Shown: positions 10,470 through 20,486 of the stretch, piece by piece | How the letters are laid out: each line of letters begins with the position of its first letter | Position numbering within the stretch: the stretch's first letter is position 1 | DNA from: Semisulcospira habei | Lineage: Eukaryota; Mollusca; Gastropoda; Semisulcospiridae | Assembly (NCBI GenBank): GCA_036245525.1 | Contig: BTPG01000008.1 | Coordinates: 29,703,034-29,767,033, forward strand | Direction of reading: 5' to 3' | DNA length: 64,000 nucleotides | The notes under the pieces: generated by a model | Databases searched by the model: none | Told to the model about the DNA's origin: nothing | Seen by the model: only the letters and a program-made list of their open reading frames with translations | Translations under genes and position numbers: made by a program

Positions 10470-11879
10470 ATATTGAATTAATAGAGTCAGATGTTTTTTT
10501 TTTTCCAAATGTCCTTCCGGCAGCACACGTGTTTGCAGACGGCGGTGAACAACTGATTTAGTAGACAATATTCCACCTCCTTTGCGAGCTGAGCACAGAT
10601 GCGCAAAGCGTTTTTGTTTATGAAGACGTATGCTAAAAGCTCACTAAACTGAAGATATAATGTTCCATCCTTGTTAAGCAATGCACTCTGGGCCTTTAGG
10701 GACTGCAGGATAATTATTATCCCTCCTTAACGTGACAGTGTCTGAAGCGCAATAACTCTTTTTAAGAGTAATATAAACTGGTCAAAACCCACCCACACTT
10801 GACTGTCTTCCTCTATAAAAGGTAGCTTTCCAAGACTTTTAAGGTTGTATGGTGAAGCCATGCTCGTGAACGGAGATGAACCTAGACACACATTCAATGG
10901 CATTTGATAACATGTCAGGAAACCTGCAACATGTTCTTGACTGGATGAAAGAAGTTAAGGCTTTAATGATAAGATGTAATAACACAGAGGCAATGCGGTT
11001 AGGTCCTCATGATTGCAGATTTAAAAACAAAAACAAGAACCCAGGGTTGGTAACTTCAAGTGTCCACATCGAATGCCGGTCCTCTAATTATAAAAATCAT
11101 ACACACTAAAAATCGGCGGCGATGAAACTGACTCCCGCGGCACTAAACTCAGTAAACACTGGCCGGCCTGTTTTAAATATTAATGTCCAAATGTTGAAAC
11201 TGACTTGGCCGGGATCTTTTGTTCCAGCTAAATCTTTTGCAACATTAAAATTTATCTACAAATGCATACACAGTAACATGATAATCATACTTTGAATAAA
11301 ATAACAATTCTTATTAACACAAATAAATATGATGTTTATAAAAATCGGACCACCCACCGGAACCGGCCCTTACCTACATTTTTGCGCCCTTGCCGTGTGT
11401 CAAACAATCCAAAGCTCGTCGAAATGAAGGAAAAACTTAATTAATTCCCACGCGCATAATTATGCACAAAGAAACTGTTCGGCATACTCTATGTGAATTC
11501 ATGAACACACAAGAATTCGTGAACACACGTGTTTTCATGAGAGAAAGTCACGTAAAAAAAAAACCCGGACTACATAGTCTTACAACCAGTCCGCAGCGGC
11601 ATCCTCATACGTAGGATCATAATCAACATCAATGGCCCAACAAGAGACTCAAATTTAATGCAGCCTTGGGGGCTGATGAGGATGTAAGCCTCTTACAGAC
11701 GGAAGGGATTTTGAATTGTGCTGCACCGCGAAGATGGGGACCACGCCTGAAGTATCAGTTTTCATTTGCTCTAGAGAGAGACGGCAAGAGGGGGCAAGTG
11801 TTATCTACCACCGCTGACAACTGGCATCCTGCCTCCCTAATTGTAAGGATGCACTTTGTTCATTGAGGACTAACTGAAC
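10470..11879. other. flank between LINE copy A and Polinton copy 1; no gene called
   Basis: A 64-codon minus-strand frame at 10487-10681 may continue the coding-like material left of the LINE. Plus-strand frames at 10876-11109 and 11666-11866 are short and match nothing I recognise. The rest is AT-rich with no repeat structure. Homology to the Polinton capsid gene begins abruptly at about 11880. Confidence 0.4.
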
Positions 11880-11954
11880 AGCGCATTTACCTTATTATCA
11901 AGGAGCACTGAATGACCGTCTTAGTTTTGAACTAATTTTCAATGACTTACTTAC

Positions 11955-14900
11955 TTACTTACGCCTGTCACCCCTACCCGGGTATAGGCCGTCGACGAGA
12001 GACCTCCAGCAACTCCTGTCCTGTGCTTCTCCTTCGATTCTACTCCAGGTGGTTCCCAGTCTCTTGATGTCTGCTTGGAGGTCTCGACGCCAGGTGTTTC
12101 TCGGCCTACCTCTTTTCCTCTTTCCCTGGGGGTTCCATGACAATACCTGCCTAGTGATACTGGAAGCTGGCTTTCTCAGACTGTGACCGATCCATCCCCA
12201 TCTTCTTCGCCCAATTTCATTCTCTGCTGTTATCTGCTCTGTTCTCTCCCAGAGTCTGACGTTGCTGATCTTCTCTGGCCAGTGGATTTTCAAAATTCTT
12301 CTAAGGCAACTGTTCATGAAGGTCTGTACTCTCTTGACTGTGGTTTTTGTCAATCTCCAAGTCTCTGCTCCATATAGGAGAACTGCTTTTACACTGGAGT
12401 TGAAAATCCGGACTTCGGTGTGTTGTGACAGCTCTCTGGAACTCCACACTTTTTTTTTCAACTGGAGAAAGGCTGCTCTGGCTTTACCGATTCGTGCTCT
12501 GACATCTGCATCAGTGCCGCCTTTTGTGTCTATGATGCTCCCGAGATAGGTGAAGGACTCCACCTCCTCCAACGGGGTGCCAGCAAGCAAGACTGGTTCC
12601 TCCCTGGTTGCGTTCAGCCTCATTGTCTTTGTTTTCTGTTTGTGAATGGTGAGGCCCACTTGGGACGAGATGTCAGCAAGCCTCGTGGTCTTGTCCTGCA
12701 TTTGTTGATGAGTGTGGGACAGTAATGCCAAGTCGTCTGCAAAATCGAGGTCGTCAAGCTGTGTCCACAGTGTCCACTGTATTCCACTTCGTCTGTGCTC
12801 TGTTGTCATCTTCATGACCCAGTCTATGGCCAGTAGGAAGAGGAACGGAGACAGCAGACACCCCTGCCTGACACCAGTTCTGACCTGGAGCTCCCTGGTG
12901 AACTGCCCTTCGTGGATCACGCGACATGTCATGCCATCGTAGCTGCTCTTGATCAGGCGGACGAGCTCTGTGGGTACACCGTAGTGTCGTAGGAGTTTCC
13001 ACAGAGTCTCTCGGTCCACACTGTCAAATGCTTTCTCATAATCCACAAAGTTGACGTACAGCGGGGAGCTCCACTCCAGAGACTGCTCCACGATGATGCG
13101 GAGAGTGGCGATCTGGTCTGTACATGATCGGTTCTTCCTGAATCCTGCTTGCTGGTCTCTCAGCTGGGGGTCAACGGAGCTCTTCATTCTCTCCAGGATG
13201 ATCCTGTTGAAGACCTTTCCTGGTACTGACAGCAAGGTGATTCCTCTGTAGTTGGAACACTTGCTGAGGTCGCCTTTCTTGGGAAGCTTGATTAGGTACC
13301 CCTCCTTCCAGTCAGCTGGCATCACCTCCTCTTCCCAGATCTTTCCAAACAGTGGGTACAGCATCTCCACTGTTGTCTCTAGGTCTGCTTTCAGAGACTC
13401 CGCTGGGATGCCATCTGGGCCTGCTGCCTTGCCATTCTTCAAAAATGCCACTGCTCTTCTGATCTCTTCCCGGCTGGGTCTGTCACAGCTGATGGGTAGG
13501 TCGGTCTCTGCCGGCTGGATGTCTGGGGGGTCGGGTGGGCTAGGTCTGTTCAGTAACTCTTCAAAATACTCGGCCCATCTGTCGAGTTGGTCTGCTCTGT
13601 CTGCAATAGGCTTGCCTTCTTTGTCTTTTACTGGTCTTTCTGTATGGCCATACTTGCCCGACAATCTTCTGGTAATGTCGTAGAGCTGTTTCATATTGCC
13701 GCTGCCTGCTGCCTTTTCTGCCTCTGCTGCCAGGCTGTCTGTGTAGGCCCTCTTGTCTGCCCTGATACTCCTCTTCACCTCGCAGTTGGCTTCTGAGTAT
13801 TCCCCCTGTGCCCTTACTTTGGCTGCTCTCGTGCGACTGTTGTTGACAACTGCTTTCTTCTGCTTCCTCACTTCTATCTTCTTCAAGGTCTGTGCCGACA
13901 GCCAGTCCTTGTGATGGTGTTTCCTGAACCCTACAGTGTCTTTGCAGGTTGAGTTCAGCGCCTCTCTAACTGCCTTCCACTGCTGCTCTGTGGTGGCCGC
14001 CTCCTCTTCATTTACTAGCTCCTGTAGCGCTTGAAACCGGTTGGACAGCACCAGTTTGAACTCTTCTCCAACTCCAGTTTCTCTCAGGAGGCCTACATTA
14101 TAGCGCTGTCTTCTTGTTGTCTCTGTGCGGCTTTTCTTTAGCTTGAGCTTCATTCTTAAGGTAAGCAGATGGTGGTCGGAGGCGACATCTGCTTCCCTCA
14201 TCACTCGAACATCTTGAAGGGATCTTCTAAATTTCTTGCTAATGCAGATATGGTCTATTTGGTTCTCTGTTGTATGGTCAGGTGAGACCCAAGTTGCTTT
14301 GTGTATCCTTCTGTGTGGGAAGATGCTGCCTCCAATGACAAGTCGGTTTAGAGCACAAAAGTCTACAAACCTCTCCCCGTTCTCACTCATCTCCGAGCCT
14401 AGTCCCTGTCTCCACATCACCTCTTCGTATCCGGTGTTGTCCTCCCCTATTTTGGCATTAAAATCGCCCATGACGATGGTGATGTCTCGCTCCGCACATT
14501 TGTCCAAGGCACTCTGGAGTCGGTCGTAGAACTCTTGTTTCTCTTCCTCGTCCCTGTCATTAGTGGGCGCATAACACTGGATGACGTTCAGCTTGAGCTT
14601 TTTCTTGGTTCTAAAGGCTGCTGTGATGATTCTTGGCCCAAGAGGTTCCCAGCCCATCAGCGCTCTCTGTGCCACTGGTGACAGCATGAATGCTACGCCT
14701 TCTGTATGGGGGGCATTCTCCTCTTCATGACCTGAATACAGAATCATCTCCCCACTTAACAGCCTTTTCTGGCCAGACTGCGTCCATCTGGCTTCACTGA
14801 TACCTAGCAGGGAAAGGTTGTACTTTTGCATTTCCGCTGCTATCTGGGCGGCCTTGCCGCTCTGGTACATGGTCTTGACGTTCCATGTGCCCATGGTTGT

Positions 14901-14972
14901 ATCCCTGGATAGAGAGAGGCGGCTCGGTCCTGTGGCTTCCGAAGACTTCCCGCTTTCACCACAGAACATCAT
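11955..14972 (-). CDS. RTE LINE polyprotein: APE endonuclease plus reverse transcriptase
   Basis: This open frame of 1005 aa has no internal stop. The endonuclease at residues ~28-270 shows GTWNVKTM, LGISEARW, VMGDFNAKIG and ASDHHLL. The RT at ~500-780 shows AGFRKNRSCTDQI, VDYEKAFDSVD, GVRQGCLLSPFLF and LDFADDLALL, with FADD as the catalytic box. The C-terminal part (LYGAETW, LRRILKIHW, WIGHSLRKP, GKRKRGRPRNTW) is typical of RTE-like proteins. There is no RNase H. Two adjacent ATGs at the start leave a choice between them. The intact frame in a decayed host gene marks it as a recent arrival. Confidence 0.93.
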   Translation of the reverse strand: MMFCGESGKSSEATGPSRLSLSRDTTMGTWNVKTMYQSGKAAQIAAEMQKYNLSLLGISEARWTQSGQKRLLSGEMILYSGHEEENAPHTEGVAFMLSPVAQRALMGWEPLGPRIITAAFRTKKKLKLNVIQCYAPTNDRDEEEKQEFYDRLQSALDKCAERDITIVMGDFNAKIGEDNTGYEEVMWRQGLGSEMSENGERFVDFCALNRLVIGGSIFPHRRIHKATWVSPDHTTENQIDHICISKKFRRSLQDVRVMREADVASDHHLLTLRMKLKLKKSRTETTRRQRYNVGLLRETGVGEEFKLVLSNRFQALQELVNEEEAATTEQQWKAVREALNSTCKDTVGFRKHHHKDWLSAQTLKKIEVRKQKKAVVNNSRTRAAKVRAQGEYSEANCEVKRSIRADKRAYTDSLAAEAEKAAGSGNMKQLYDITRRLSGKYGHTERPVKDKEGKPIADRADQLDRWAEYFEELLNRPSPPDPPDIQPAETDLPISCDRPSREEIRRAVAFLKNGKAAGPDGIPAESLKADLETTVEMLYPLFGKIWEEEVMPADWKEGYLIKLPKKGDLSKCSNYRGITLLSVPGKVFNRIILERMKSSVDPQLRDQQAGFRKNRSCTDQIATLRIIVEQSLEWSSPLYVNFVDYEKAFDSVDRETLWKLLRHYGVPTELVRLIKSSYDGMTCRVIHEGQFTRELQVRTGVRQGCLLSPFLFLLAIDWVMKMTTEHRRSGIQWTLWTQLDDLDFADDLALLSHTHQQMQDKTTRLADISSQVGLTIHKQKTKTMRLNATREEPVLLAGTPLEEVESFTYLGSIIDTKGGTDADVRARIGKARAAFLQLKKKVWSSRELSQHTEVRIFNSSVKAVLLYGAETWRLTKTTVKRVQTFMNSCLRRILKIHWPEKISNVRLWERTEQITAENEIGRRRWGWIGHSLRKPASSITRQVLSWNPQGKRKRGRPRNTWRRDLQADIKRLGTTWSRIEGEAQDRSCWRSLVDGLYPGRGDRRK

Positions 14973-15156
14973 AAGTCTTCTGGTAGAAGAACCTTCCTCC
15001 TCCAGGAAAGGAATTACTGTTAGTCTTTTCGTCGGCGTTTTTGTAGCTATTTCCTTTTTTGCAGGGTGGGGAAGCTACCCCCACGCCCAACCCCCTTACT
15101 AGGAGGACCAGGGGTTTTCTGTCGGGGTCACCTTCCCTTAGACCATGTTGGTTCAT
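14956..15156 (-). CDS. possible short RTE ORF1, 66 aa
   Basis: A 66-codon frame opens near the element's 5' end (MNQHGLREGDPDRKPL) and overlaps the start of the long ORF by 17 nt in another frame. RTE elements often carry a tiny or missing ORF1 that overlaps ORF2, so position and overlap fit. It has no domain I recognise, and it could instead be non-translated 5' UTR that happens to be open. Confidence 0.35.
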   Translation of the reverse strand: MNQHGLREGDPDRKPLVLLVRGLGVGVASPPCKKGNSYKNADEKTNSNSFPGGGRFFYQKTYDVLW

Positions 15157-15735
15157 GGCACCTTATTTCATTCGGTGCACCCCTCTCACGAGGGACCCCT
15201 TATCCACCACCCAGGGGACGCGCCTCAACGCCATATGGTCCCAGCGCGAGGAATTTTCAATGATTACTCCAAAGTTATTACATCAACTGACACAGACGCA
15301 ACATACAAGATCTCTAACATCTCTTTGGAATATGAAATTGTCACACATGCTCATTTAGCTACTCTAATTCAAAATCAGTACCAGTCAAGACTGCTGATTT
15401 ATTATGATCGTGTGATAAGACACAGTTTGATTCATAAAGACAAAAGCGACCCAATGTGGAACATCAACTTGAACACACCTGCTAGGTCACTGAAAGGCAC
15501 TCTTATGTTGTTTGTTAAACCAGCGAGTCCATACGGACGGGATTCAGAAACATTTTACAATCCAAAGATAACTCATTTGTCTTGTACTATTGAAGGCCGT
15601 CCTAATCAAGTGTATGCTTCGGGTATGCTACCTTACCAGCACTATGACGAGATCACAAAATATTTTGCAGGTGGAAGGCTTAGAGAAAAACCAGCAAACA
15701 TGGCATCTAAAGATCTGCATCTGTATTGCGTAAGA

Positions 15736-15793
15736 TTTAGTTAGTTATTTAGGTTTAACGCCGAGCAGGCGACTAAGGCCATCTCACGGCGGG
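15736..15793 (-). mobile_element. 58-bp stub of the I LINE 3' end
   Basis: The sequence TTAGTTAGTTATTTAGG leading into GCCGAGCAGGCGACTAAGG and ending at CACGGCGGG is the extreme 3' end of the I LINE family, with one or two substitutions. Its near-duplicate flanks TATTGCGTAAGA and TATGACGTAAGA (15724-15735 and 15794-15805) fit a target-site duplication that has picked up two changes. It is a severely 5'-truncated retrotransposition event inside the copy 1 capsid gene. Confidence 0.85.
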
Positions 15794-16052
15794 TATGACG
15801 TAAGAATTGCTCAATACCTGACAGATAAATATGCACTGTGGCTAGACCTGCGTAGTACAGACGACGACTACCTACATGGGTCAGGTCGTACTGTTTAAAA
15901 CGGCAGTGACGGAATTACAATCCAAATACAAAAAAAGACTGAAACCGCTGGTGCAATAAATATATATTTGTATCTGATTTATGACGCACAACTCAATATT
16001 GCAGAGAGCAGACTAAGCGGGCACTTGTATTAAAATTATATTGTGTTTTAAA

Positions 16053-16643
16053 ATGAACTTGATGACACTCGACCCACACTGCGGCTTATTTTGTGGCGCA
16101 ACAAGCTGTGGAAAAACTGAATTTGTTCTTAACCTCTTACAAACAAGATACATTTGTCATTTCGAAAACATTGTGATATTTTGTCCAACGATCAAACACA
16201 ACAAAGCTTATCGCAACCGTTTATTCATTTGGACTGACAACAACATTTACTTAGTTGACCCTGAGAAAAAACTGAATGACTACCTGCTGTATTTTTACAA
16301 GCAATTTGAAGGACAGTCAACTTTGTTTATTATTGATGATTGCTCTGCAGAGAAAGACATTGTTAAGAAGAGAAACACACTGGCAGAACTGGCCTTCAGT
16401 GGCAGACACGCAAACATCAGTGTATGGATTCTCACTCAAAAATATAATGCTGTACTGAAAGATTTTCGTGAGCAGTTAAAGTTTATCTGTTTGTTTTACT
16501 GTAAGAATCATGACAGCTTTGAAGACTGCCTCAGAGAGAATGATGTCATCCCAAATAAGCATGAACGAGATGATGTAAAAAACAAACTGAAATCAACTAA
16601 GCATCTAAAGCTTATTTTAAAGACAGATCAGCCCACAGGGTAG
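16053..16643 (+). CDS. Polinton packaging ATPase (FtsK/HerA type), copy 1
   Basis: This protein of 196 aa is expected to pump element DNA into the capsid. Walker A reads GATSCGKT near residue 20, where copy 2 has GATGCGKT. Walker B is LFIIDDCS near residue 95, followed by the sensor-like ILTQKYNAV. Copy 1 ends four residues early because a TAG replaces the TAT of copy 2. The ATG at 16053 is preceded by TTTTAAA. The frame is otherwise open, which is notable beside the broken capsid gene, although the Gly-to-Ser change in the P-loop could affect activity. Confidence 0.85.
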   Translation: MNLMTLDPHCGLFCGATSCGKTEFVLNLLQTRYICHFENIVIFCPTIKHNKAYRNRLFIWTDNNIYLVDPEKKLNDYLLYFYKQFEGQSTLFIIDDCSAEKDIVKKRNTLAELAFSGRHANISVWILTQKYNAVLKDFREQLKFICLFYCKNHDSFEDCLRENDVIPNKHERDDVKNKLKSTKHLKLILKTDQPTG

Positions 16644-16685
16644 GGGTTAGTAAATTAATTTAGCCTTTTGTTTTGTCCATAAAAA

Positions 16686-17133
16686 ATGATGGTCGGACAA
16701 ATCGTGCAAGCGTTTGATATCACAGAGAGCTTCAAAGATGTTGATCAATTAGATTCCTTAATAACATCTACCAAACAGCCTGACATAAGAAGTACCCAAC
16801 GGAGAAAGAAACACGCTTAGAAAAAACGGTACAACACAATTTATTAATATTTCGGGTAAATACCCTTTGTCAAAATAGACAAACAAACAGAGACATTATT
16901 TGCTACTTATCTTCATATGCAGAAGGAATGTAGCAAATAATGTCTCTGTTTGTTTGTCTATTTTGACAAAGGGTATTTACCTGAAATATTAATAAATTGT
17001 GTTGTACCGTTTTTTCTAAGCGTGTTTCTTTCTCCGTTGGGTACTTCTTTGCATTTCACACGCTTGGCAGTCACCTTTTTGGTCTGGATTGTTCATAAGC
17101 CTGACATAAGCCTCTCAGTGCCATCGGTGATAT
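16686..17133 (+). pseudogene. small unknown Polinton gene, copy 1 (interrupted and truncated)
   Basis: This is the homologue of the 114-codon gene at 48946 in copy 2, starting with two ATGs after ATAAAAA and 42 nt past the ATPase stop. A Penelope-derived fold-back at 16790-17097 splits it after about 35 codons. A few more codons follow the second target duplication before the L2 LINE begins at about 17134. Everything downstream is gone. Function unknown. Confidence 0.7.
16790..17097. mobile_element. Penelope-family fold-back remnant (308 bp)
   Basis: Arms at 16790-16906 and 16930-17046 are inverted copies around a 23-bp loop, followed by a 51-bp one-sided terminal tail ending GGTCTGGATTGTTCAT. 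The duplication AGCCTGACATAAG flanks it (16777-16789, 17098-17110). Arm and tail match the ends of the 3.46-kb Penelope palindrome at 49143-52606. There is no coding sequence. It looks like a minimal pseudo-LTR pair in inverted order. Confidence 0.82.
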
Positions 17134-20100
17134 ATATGTCTCCTCCCCCACCCTCCTCTCCCACCTTCCCCTCACCCCCTCTTCCTTCGCCTTCTTTTTC
17201 CTCCTCGTCCCCACCCCTCCCTTTCTCCTCCCCTTCACCCTCCCCCTCCCTCTTCCTCATCTTTACTGCCTCCCCTTTTCCCCTCACCCCCTCACCCTCC
17301 TCTCGCATCTTCTTTCTTGCCCAGTTCTCCTCCGTCCCGTCCTCCTCCCCCCTCTTTCCCTCCCTCATCTCTCCCCCATCCATCCTCTTTCCCCCCTCCC
17401 CACCCTCCTCCTCCTTTGTCCTCTTCTCCGCCCGTCTCTTCTTCCTCCTCCTCTTCTGTCTCACCCAACCTAAAACTGTGTCTGTTCAATGCACAGTCTC
17501 TTTGCAAAGATGGCGAAGCCGACGTGATCTCAGATTTCATTCTAGACAACGACCTAGACGTTGTCGTGATCACCGAAACGTGGCTCCGTTTAGTTGGCGA
17601 TGAACCCATCATTGTCAGCGTCACTCCGAGTGGCTACCGCCTTGCCTCCTTCCCGCGTGCCTCCAGAGGTGGTGGCATTGCCATCATCTACAAGGACTGT
17701 CTTTCCGCTCACCTCTCCTTCTCTCAGTCTCTCCCTTTCGCTCATCCCTCCTTTGAATCTGTCGAGGCCGTAGCAACACTCCCTGGCCAGTCCCTCATCT
17801 TCTCATGTATCTACCGCCCCCTCCTAGCCCTCAAAACAAACTCACAAACTCCATGTTCCTCACCGAGTTTGACCTCCTCCTCGACCACTACAGCACACGA
17901 CCCAGAAAACATATCCTTCTTGGCGACTTTAACTTCCACTTCGACAAACCCGACCACCCTGACACAAGACGCCTTTGCACATCACTTTCGAACCACAATC
18001 TTACACAACACATCACCAAACCCACCCACCGACTCGGCCACACCCTCGACTGGATCATCACCCGCACCTCTGATCAACTCTTTCTCAAACACCTCCTCTG
18101 TGCTTCCCTCTGACCACTTCGCCATTCTCGTCTCCCTCAACCTACCTCCCCTGAAAAAAACCCAAGCTCCTTGTCACTCGCCGCAAACTGAAATCTGTCA
18201 ACCGACAGAGCTTCTTCGATGAAGCTGTCGACCTTCTCTTGGACCCCGCCTCCTCTCCTGATCTTGCATCCCACTTCGACTCCTCCCTTCGAAAACTTCT
18301 AGACACCCATGCACCTGTCACCACCTGCTCCATACCCAACCGACCCCCCTCCCCCTGGCTCACTGACGACATAGCTGAGGCCAAGCGCGAGCGCCGACAA
18401 GCGGAATGCCTCTGGCGCTCATCTGACCTCACCGTTCACAGACAGATCTTCCAAGCAACTAGATCCAAAGTCTGCAGAATGATCTCCGACTCCAAACGTA
18501 AACACCTTCAAAACAAAATCCTGGAATCTACTTCTTCCAAAACCCTCTAAGCTACCATGAACACACTCCTAGGCACTCCTAAAGACACTCCTCTCCCCAA
18601 CACACACAGCAGAGAAGAACTCCCGTCCGCTTTTTCCAACTACTTTTCCGACAAAATTCAAACTCTGCGCAACACACTCGACTCTCTGCCTTCCCCTCCT
18701 TGCCCTCCCGGCACCCCCCTCTCGTCCTTCCGCCCCGACTCTCAAGAAGAAGTCCTCAAAACCATAAAGTCCATGCCTCTCAAAACCTGCGAACTAGACC
18801 CCCTCCCAGCTTCTCTCTACCGGGACGGCCTTCCAAAACTTCTGCCCTTCATTACCGACATCATCAACACATCTCTTGAGAACGGTTCAGTCCCTGATAT
18901 CTTCAAGTCCGCCATCGTCCGTCCTCTCCTCAAAAAACACAACCTCGACCCAAACGAACTCAAAAACTATCGCCCAGTCTCCAATCTCTCTTTCCTGTCC
19001 AAGCTTCTTGAGAAGGTTGTTCTCAACCAGCTCAACCTCCACCTTGCCGACAACAACCTCCTCAGTCCATTCCAGTCTGCCTATCGCAAACACCACAGCA
19101 CTGAAACAGCCCTTCTACACATCTTAAACGACCTGCTTCTCTCTACCGACTCAGGCAACATCTCCCTTCTTACGCTACTCGACCTTTCTGCCGCCTTCGA
19201 CACCATAGACCACTCTATCCTCCTCCACCGCCTTCGTCACTCCTTTGGCATCACTGACTCTGCTCACTCCTGGTTTCTCTCATACCTCTCCGACAGACAG
19301 CAGTCCGTCGCCATTGACGGCGTCTCCTCCAACCCAGTCACGCTCTCCTGCGGAGTACCACAGGGGTCCGTCCTGGGCCCGGTCCTTTTCACACTCTACA
19401 CCTCCCCCCCTGTCCAACATCATACAGTCTCACCACATACGCCACCACCTCTACGCTGACGACTCACAACTACTAGACAAAGACAAACTCGACAACACTC
19501 AGTCACTACTGACTCGCACGGCTGACTGCTATGAAGACGTGAAAAACTGGATGACAGCAAACAAGCTTAAACTGAACGACGACAAAACGGAAGCCATGTT
19601 GGTAAGCACTCGCCAGAAACTTTTCCAGCTCCCTCCCTCTCTCCACCTTCAACTCGACAGCACCCCCATCTCCCTCAGTGACTCGGTCAAAAACCTTGGC
19701 GTTATTCTTGATTCCTCTCTTACCATGACCAGCTTCGTCTCTGCCACTGCCCAGGCATGCTACTTTCACCTCCGCCGCATCAGTCAGATCAGAAAATACC
19801 TCACCACCGAAGCTGCCACCAAACTTGCTGTCTCTCTCATTCTATCTCGCATTGACTACTGCAACTCTCTCCTTTCCGGCCTCCCTCACTCTACCACTTA
19901 CACTCTCCAGCGCATCCAAAACAATGCTGCCCGCCTCATCCTCAGAAAGAAAAAATCCGACCACATCACACCCCTGCTCAAACTTCTTCACTGGCTTCCC
20001 ATCCCACAGCGTATCCAATACAAGATTCTGTCTCTCTGCTACAAATCCCTGAACAACTGCGCTCCTGCCTAACTTTCCAACTTACTTCACCCCTACACTC

Positions 20101-20467
20101 CTTCCCGCTCCCTCCGCTCCGCCTCTCTCCGTCTCCACATCCCCCGCACCAAACTCAGCACTTTCGGCCCCCGCGCCTTCTCAGTTTATGGTCCATCCAC
20201 CTGGAACACTCTCCCACTCTCTCTCCGTCAGAAAGACTCTCTCTCCTCCTTTCAGTCCGCCCTCAAAACTCACCTCTTTCAACAGTTCTAGCACTATATC
20301 ACCACACTCCCCACAAAAGATGACTGTCGCAATATATTTCACCATTTGTTGTACGTGAGTCGTCTAAAGCGTGCGCATGCGTGCGCGAGTTGTGAGTGCA
20401 CGCTTAGAGTTATAATTATTATAAGATAAGCGCATTATAAATACCGTAATTATTATTATTATTATTT
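17134..20467 (+). mobile_element. L2-clade LINE copy A (about 3.3 kb)
   Basis: This plus-strand LINE has a pyrimidine-rich leader (17134-17460), endonuclease and RT coding sequence, and a 3' UTR ending AAGCGCATTATAAATACCG plus (ATT)n. That terminus and the motifs GVPQGSVLGPVLF and YADDSQL fit the L2/CR1 group. The left flank is the small Polinton gene and the right flank is the last codons of the Polinton polymerase, with no target-site duplication. A segment of Polinton was therefore lost at or before insertion. Confidence 0.85.
17460..20290 (+). pseudogene. L2 LINE endonuclease/reverse transcriptase ORF, frameshifted
   Basis: The coding sequence is scattered over several plus frames. Endonuclease pieces are LKLCLFNAQSL, VVVITETWL, RGGGIAIIY, then after a frameshift near 17810 LLGDFNFHFD, and after another SDHFAILV. 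RT pieces are LKNYRPVSNLSFLSKLLEKV, LLDLSAAFDTIDHSIL, GVPQGSVLGPVLFTLY, then after a frameshift near 19400 YADDSQLLDKDKL. The C-terminal part (HWLPIPQRIQYKIL) is open to about 20072, where a stop occurs. At least four frame breaks make this copy inactive. Confidence 0.85.
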
Positions 20468-20486
20468 CTGGGGGAATAATCTGTAA
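20468..20486 (+). pseudogene. last codons of the Polinton DNA polymerase, copy 1
   Basis: The 19 bp ending in the stop TAA are the same as the end of the copy 2 polymerase at 60701-60719. This stub directly abuts the L2 (ATT)n tail. It shows that copy 1 once carried the polymerase gene, whose whole body is now missing. Confidence 0.7.

Larger units (their letters stand above)
11946..15251 (-). mobile_element. RTE-clade LINE (SR2-like), probably intact, 3306 bp
   Basis: This minus-strand LINE is inserted in the Polinton capsid gene with the duplication AATTTTCAATGA at 11934-11945 and 15252-15263. The 3' end, on the left, is a short (GTAA)n tail, as RTE elements have simple-repeat tails rather than poly(A). 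One long ORF carries endonuclease and RT without RNase H, and a short ORF precedes it. The clade call rests on this architecture and on overall resemblance to RTE-type LINEs known from schistosomes. A phylogeny would be needed to fix the subfamily. Confidence 0.88.
11880..16033 (+). pseudogene. Polinton major capsid protein, copy 1 (truncated, interrupted)
   Basis: Only the C-terminal part of the double jelly-roll capsid protein remains. It matches the copy 2 capsid gene with few changes (GALNDRLSF, SRLLIYYDRVIRHSL-like, DPMWNINLNTPARSLKG, YASGMLPYQHYDEITKYF). An RTE LINE interrupts it at 11946-15251 and a 58-bp LINE tail fragment at 15736-15793. A TAA at 15896-15898 stops the frame before the end. 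The N-terminal half is absent left of 11880. The protein would have formed the trimeric capsomer of a virion. Confidence 0.82.

Noticed and set aside
11672..11720. CTGATGAG followed by a possible stem, considered as a hammerhead ribozyme
   Set aside because: The required GAAA after stem II is absent (ACGGAAGG instead) and no matching stem I or III is evident.
17093..17464. Glu/Arg/Gly-rich minus-strand frame of 123 codons
   Set aside because: It is the complement of the pyrimidine-rich leader of the L2 LINE, with no protein-like composition.
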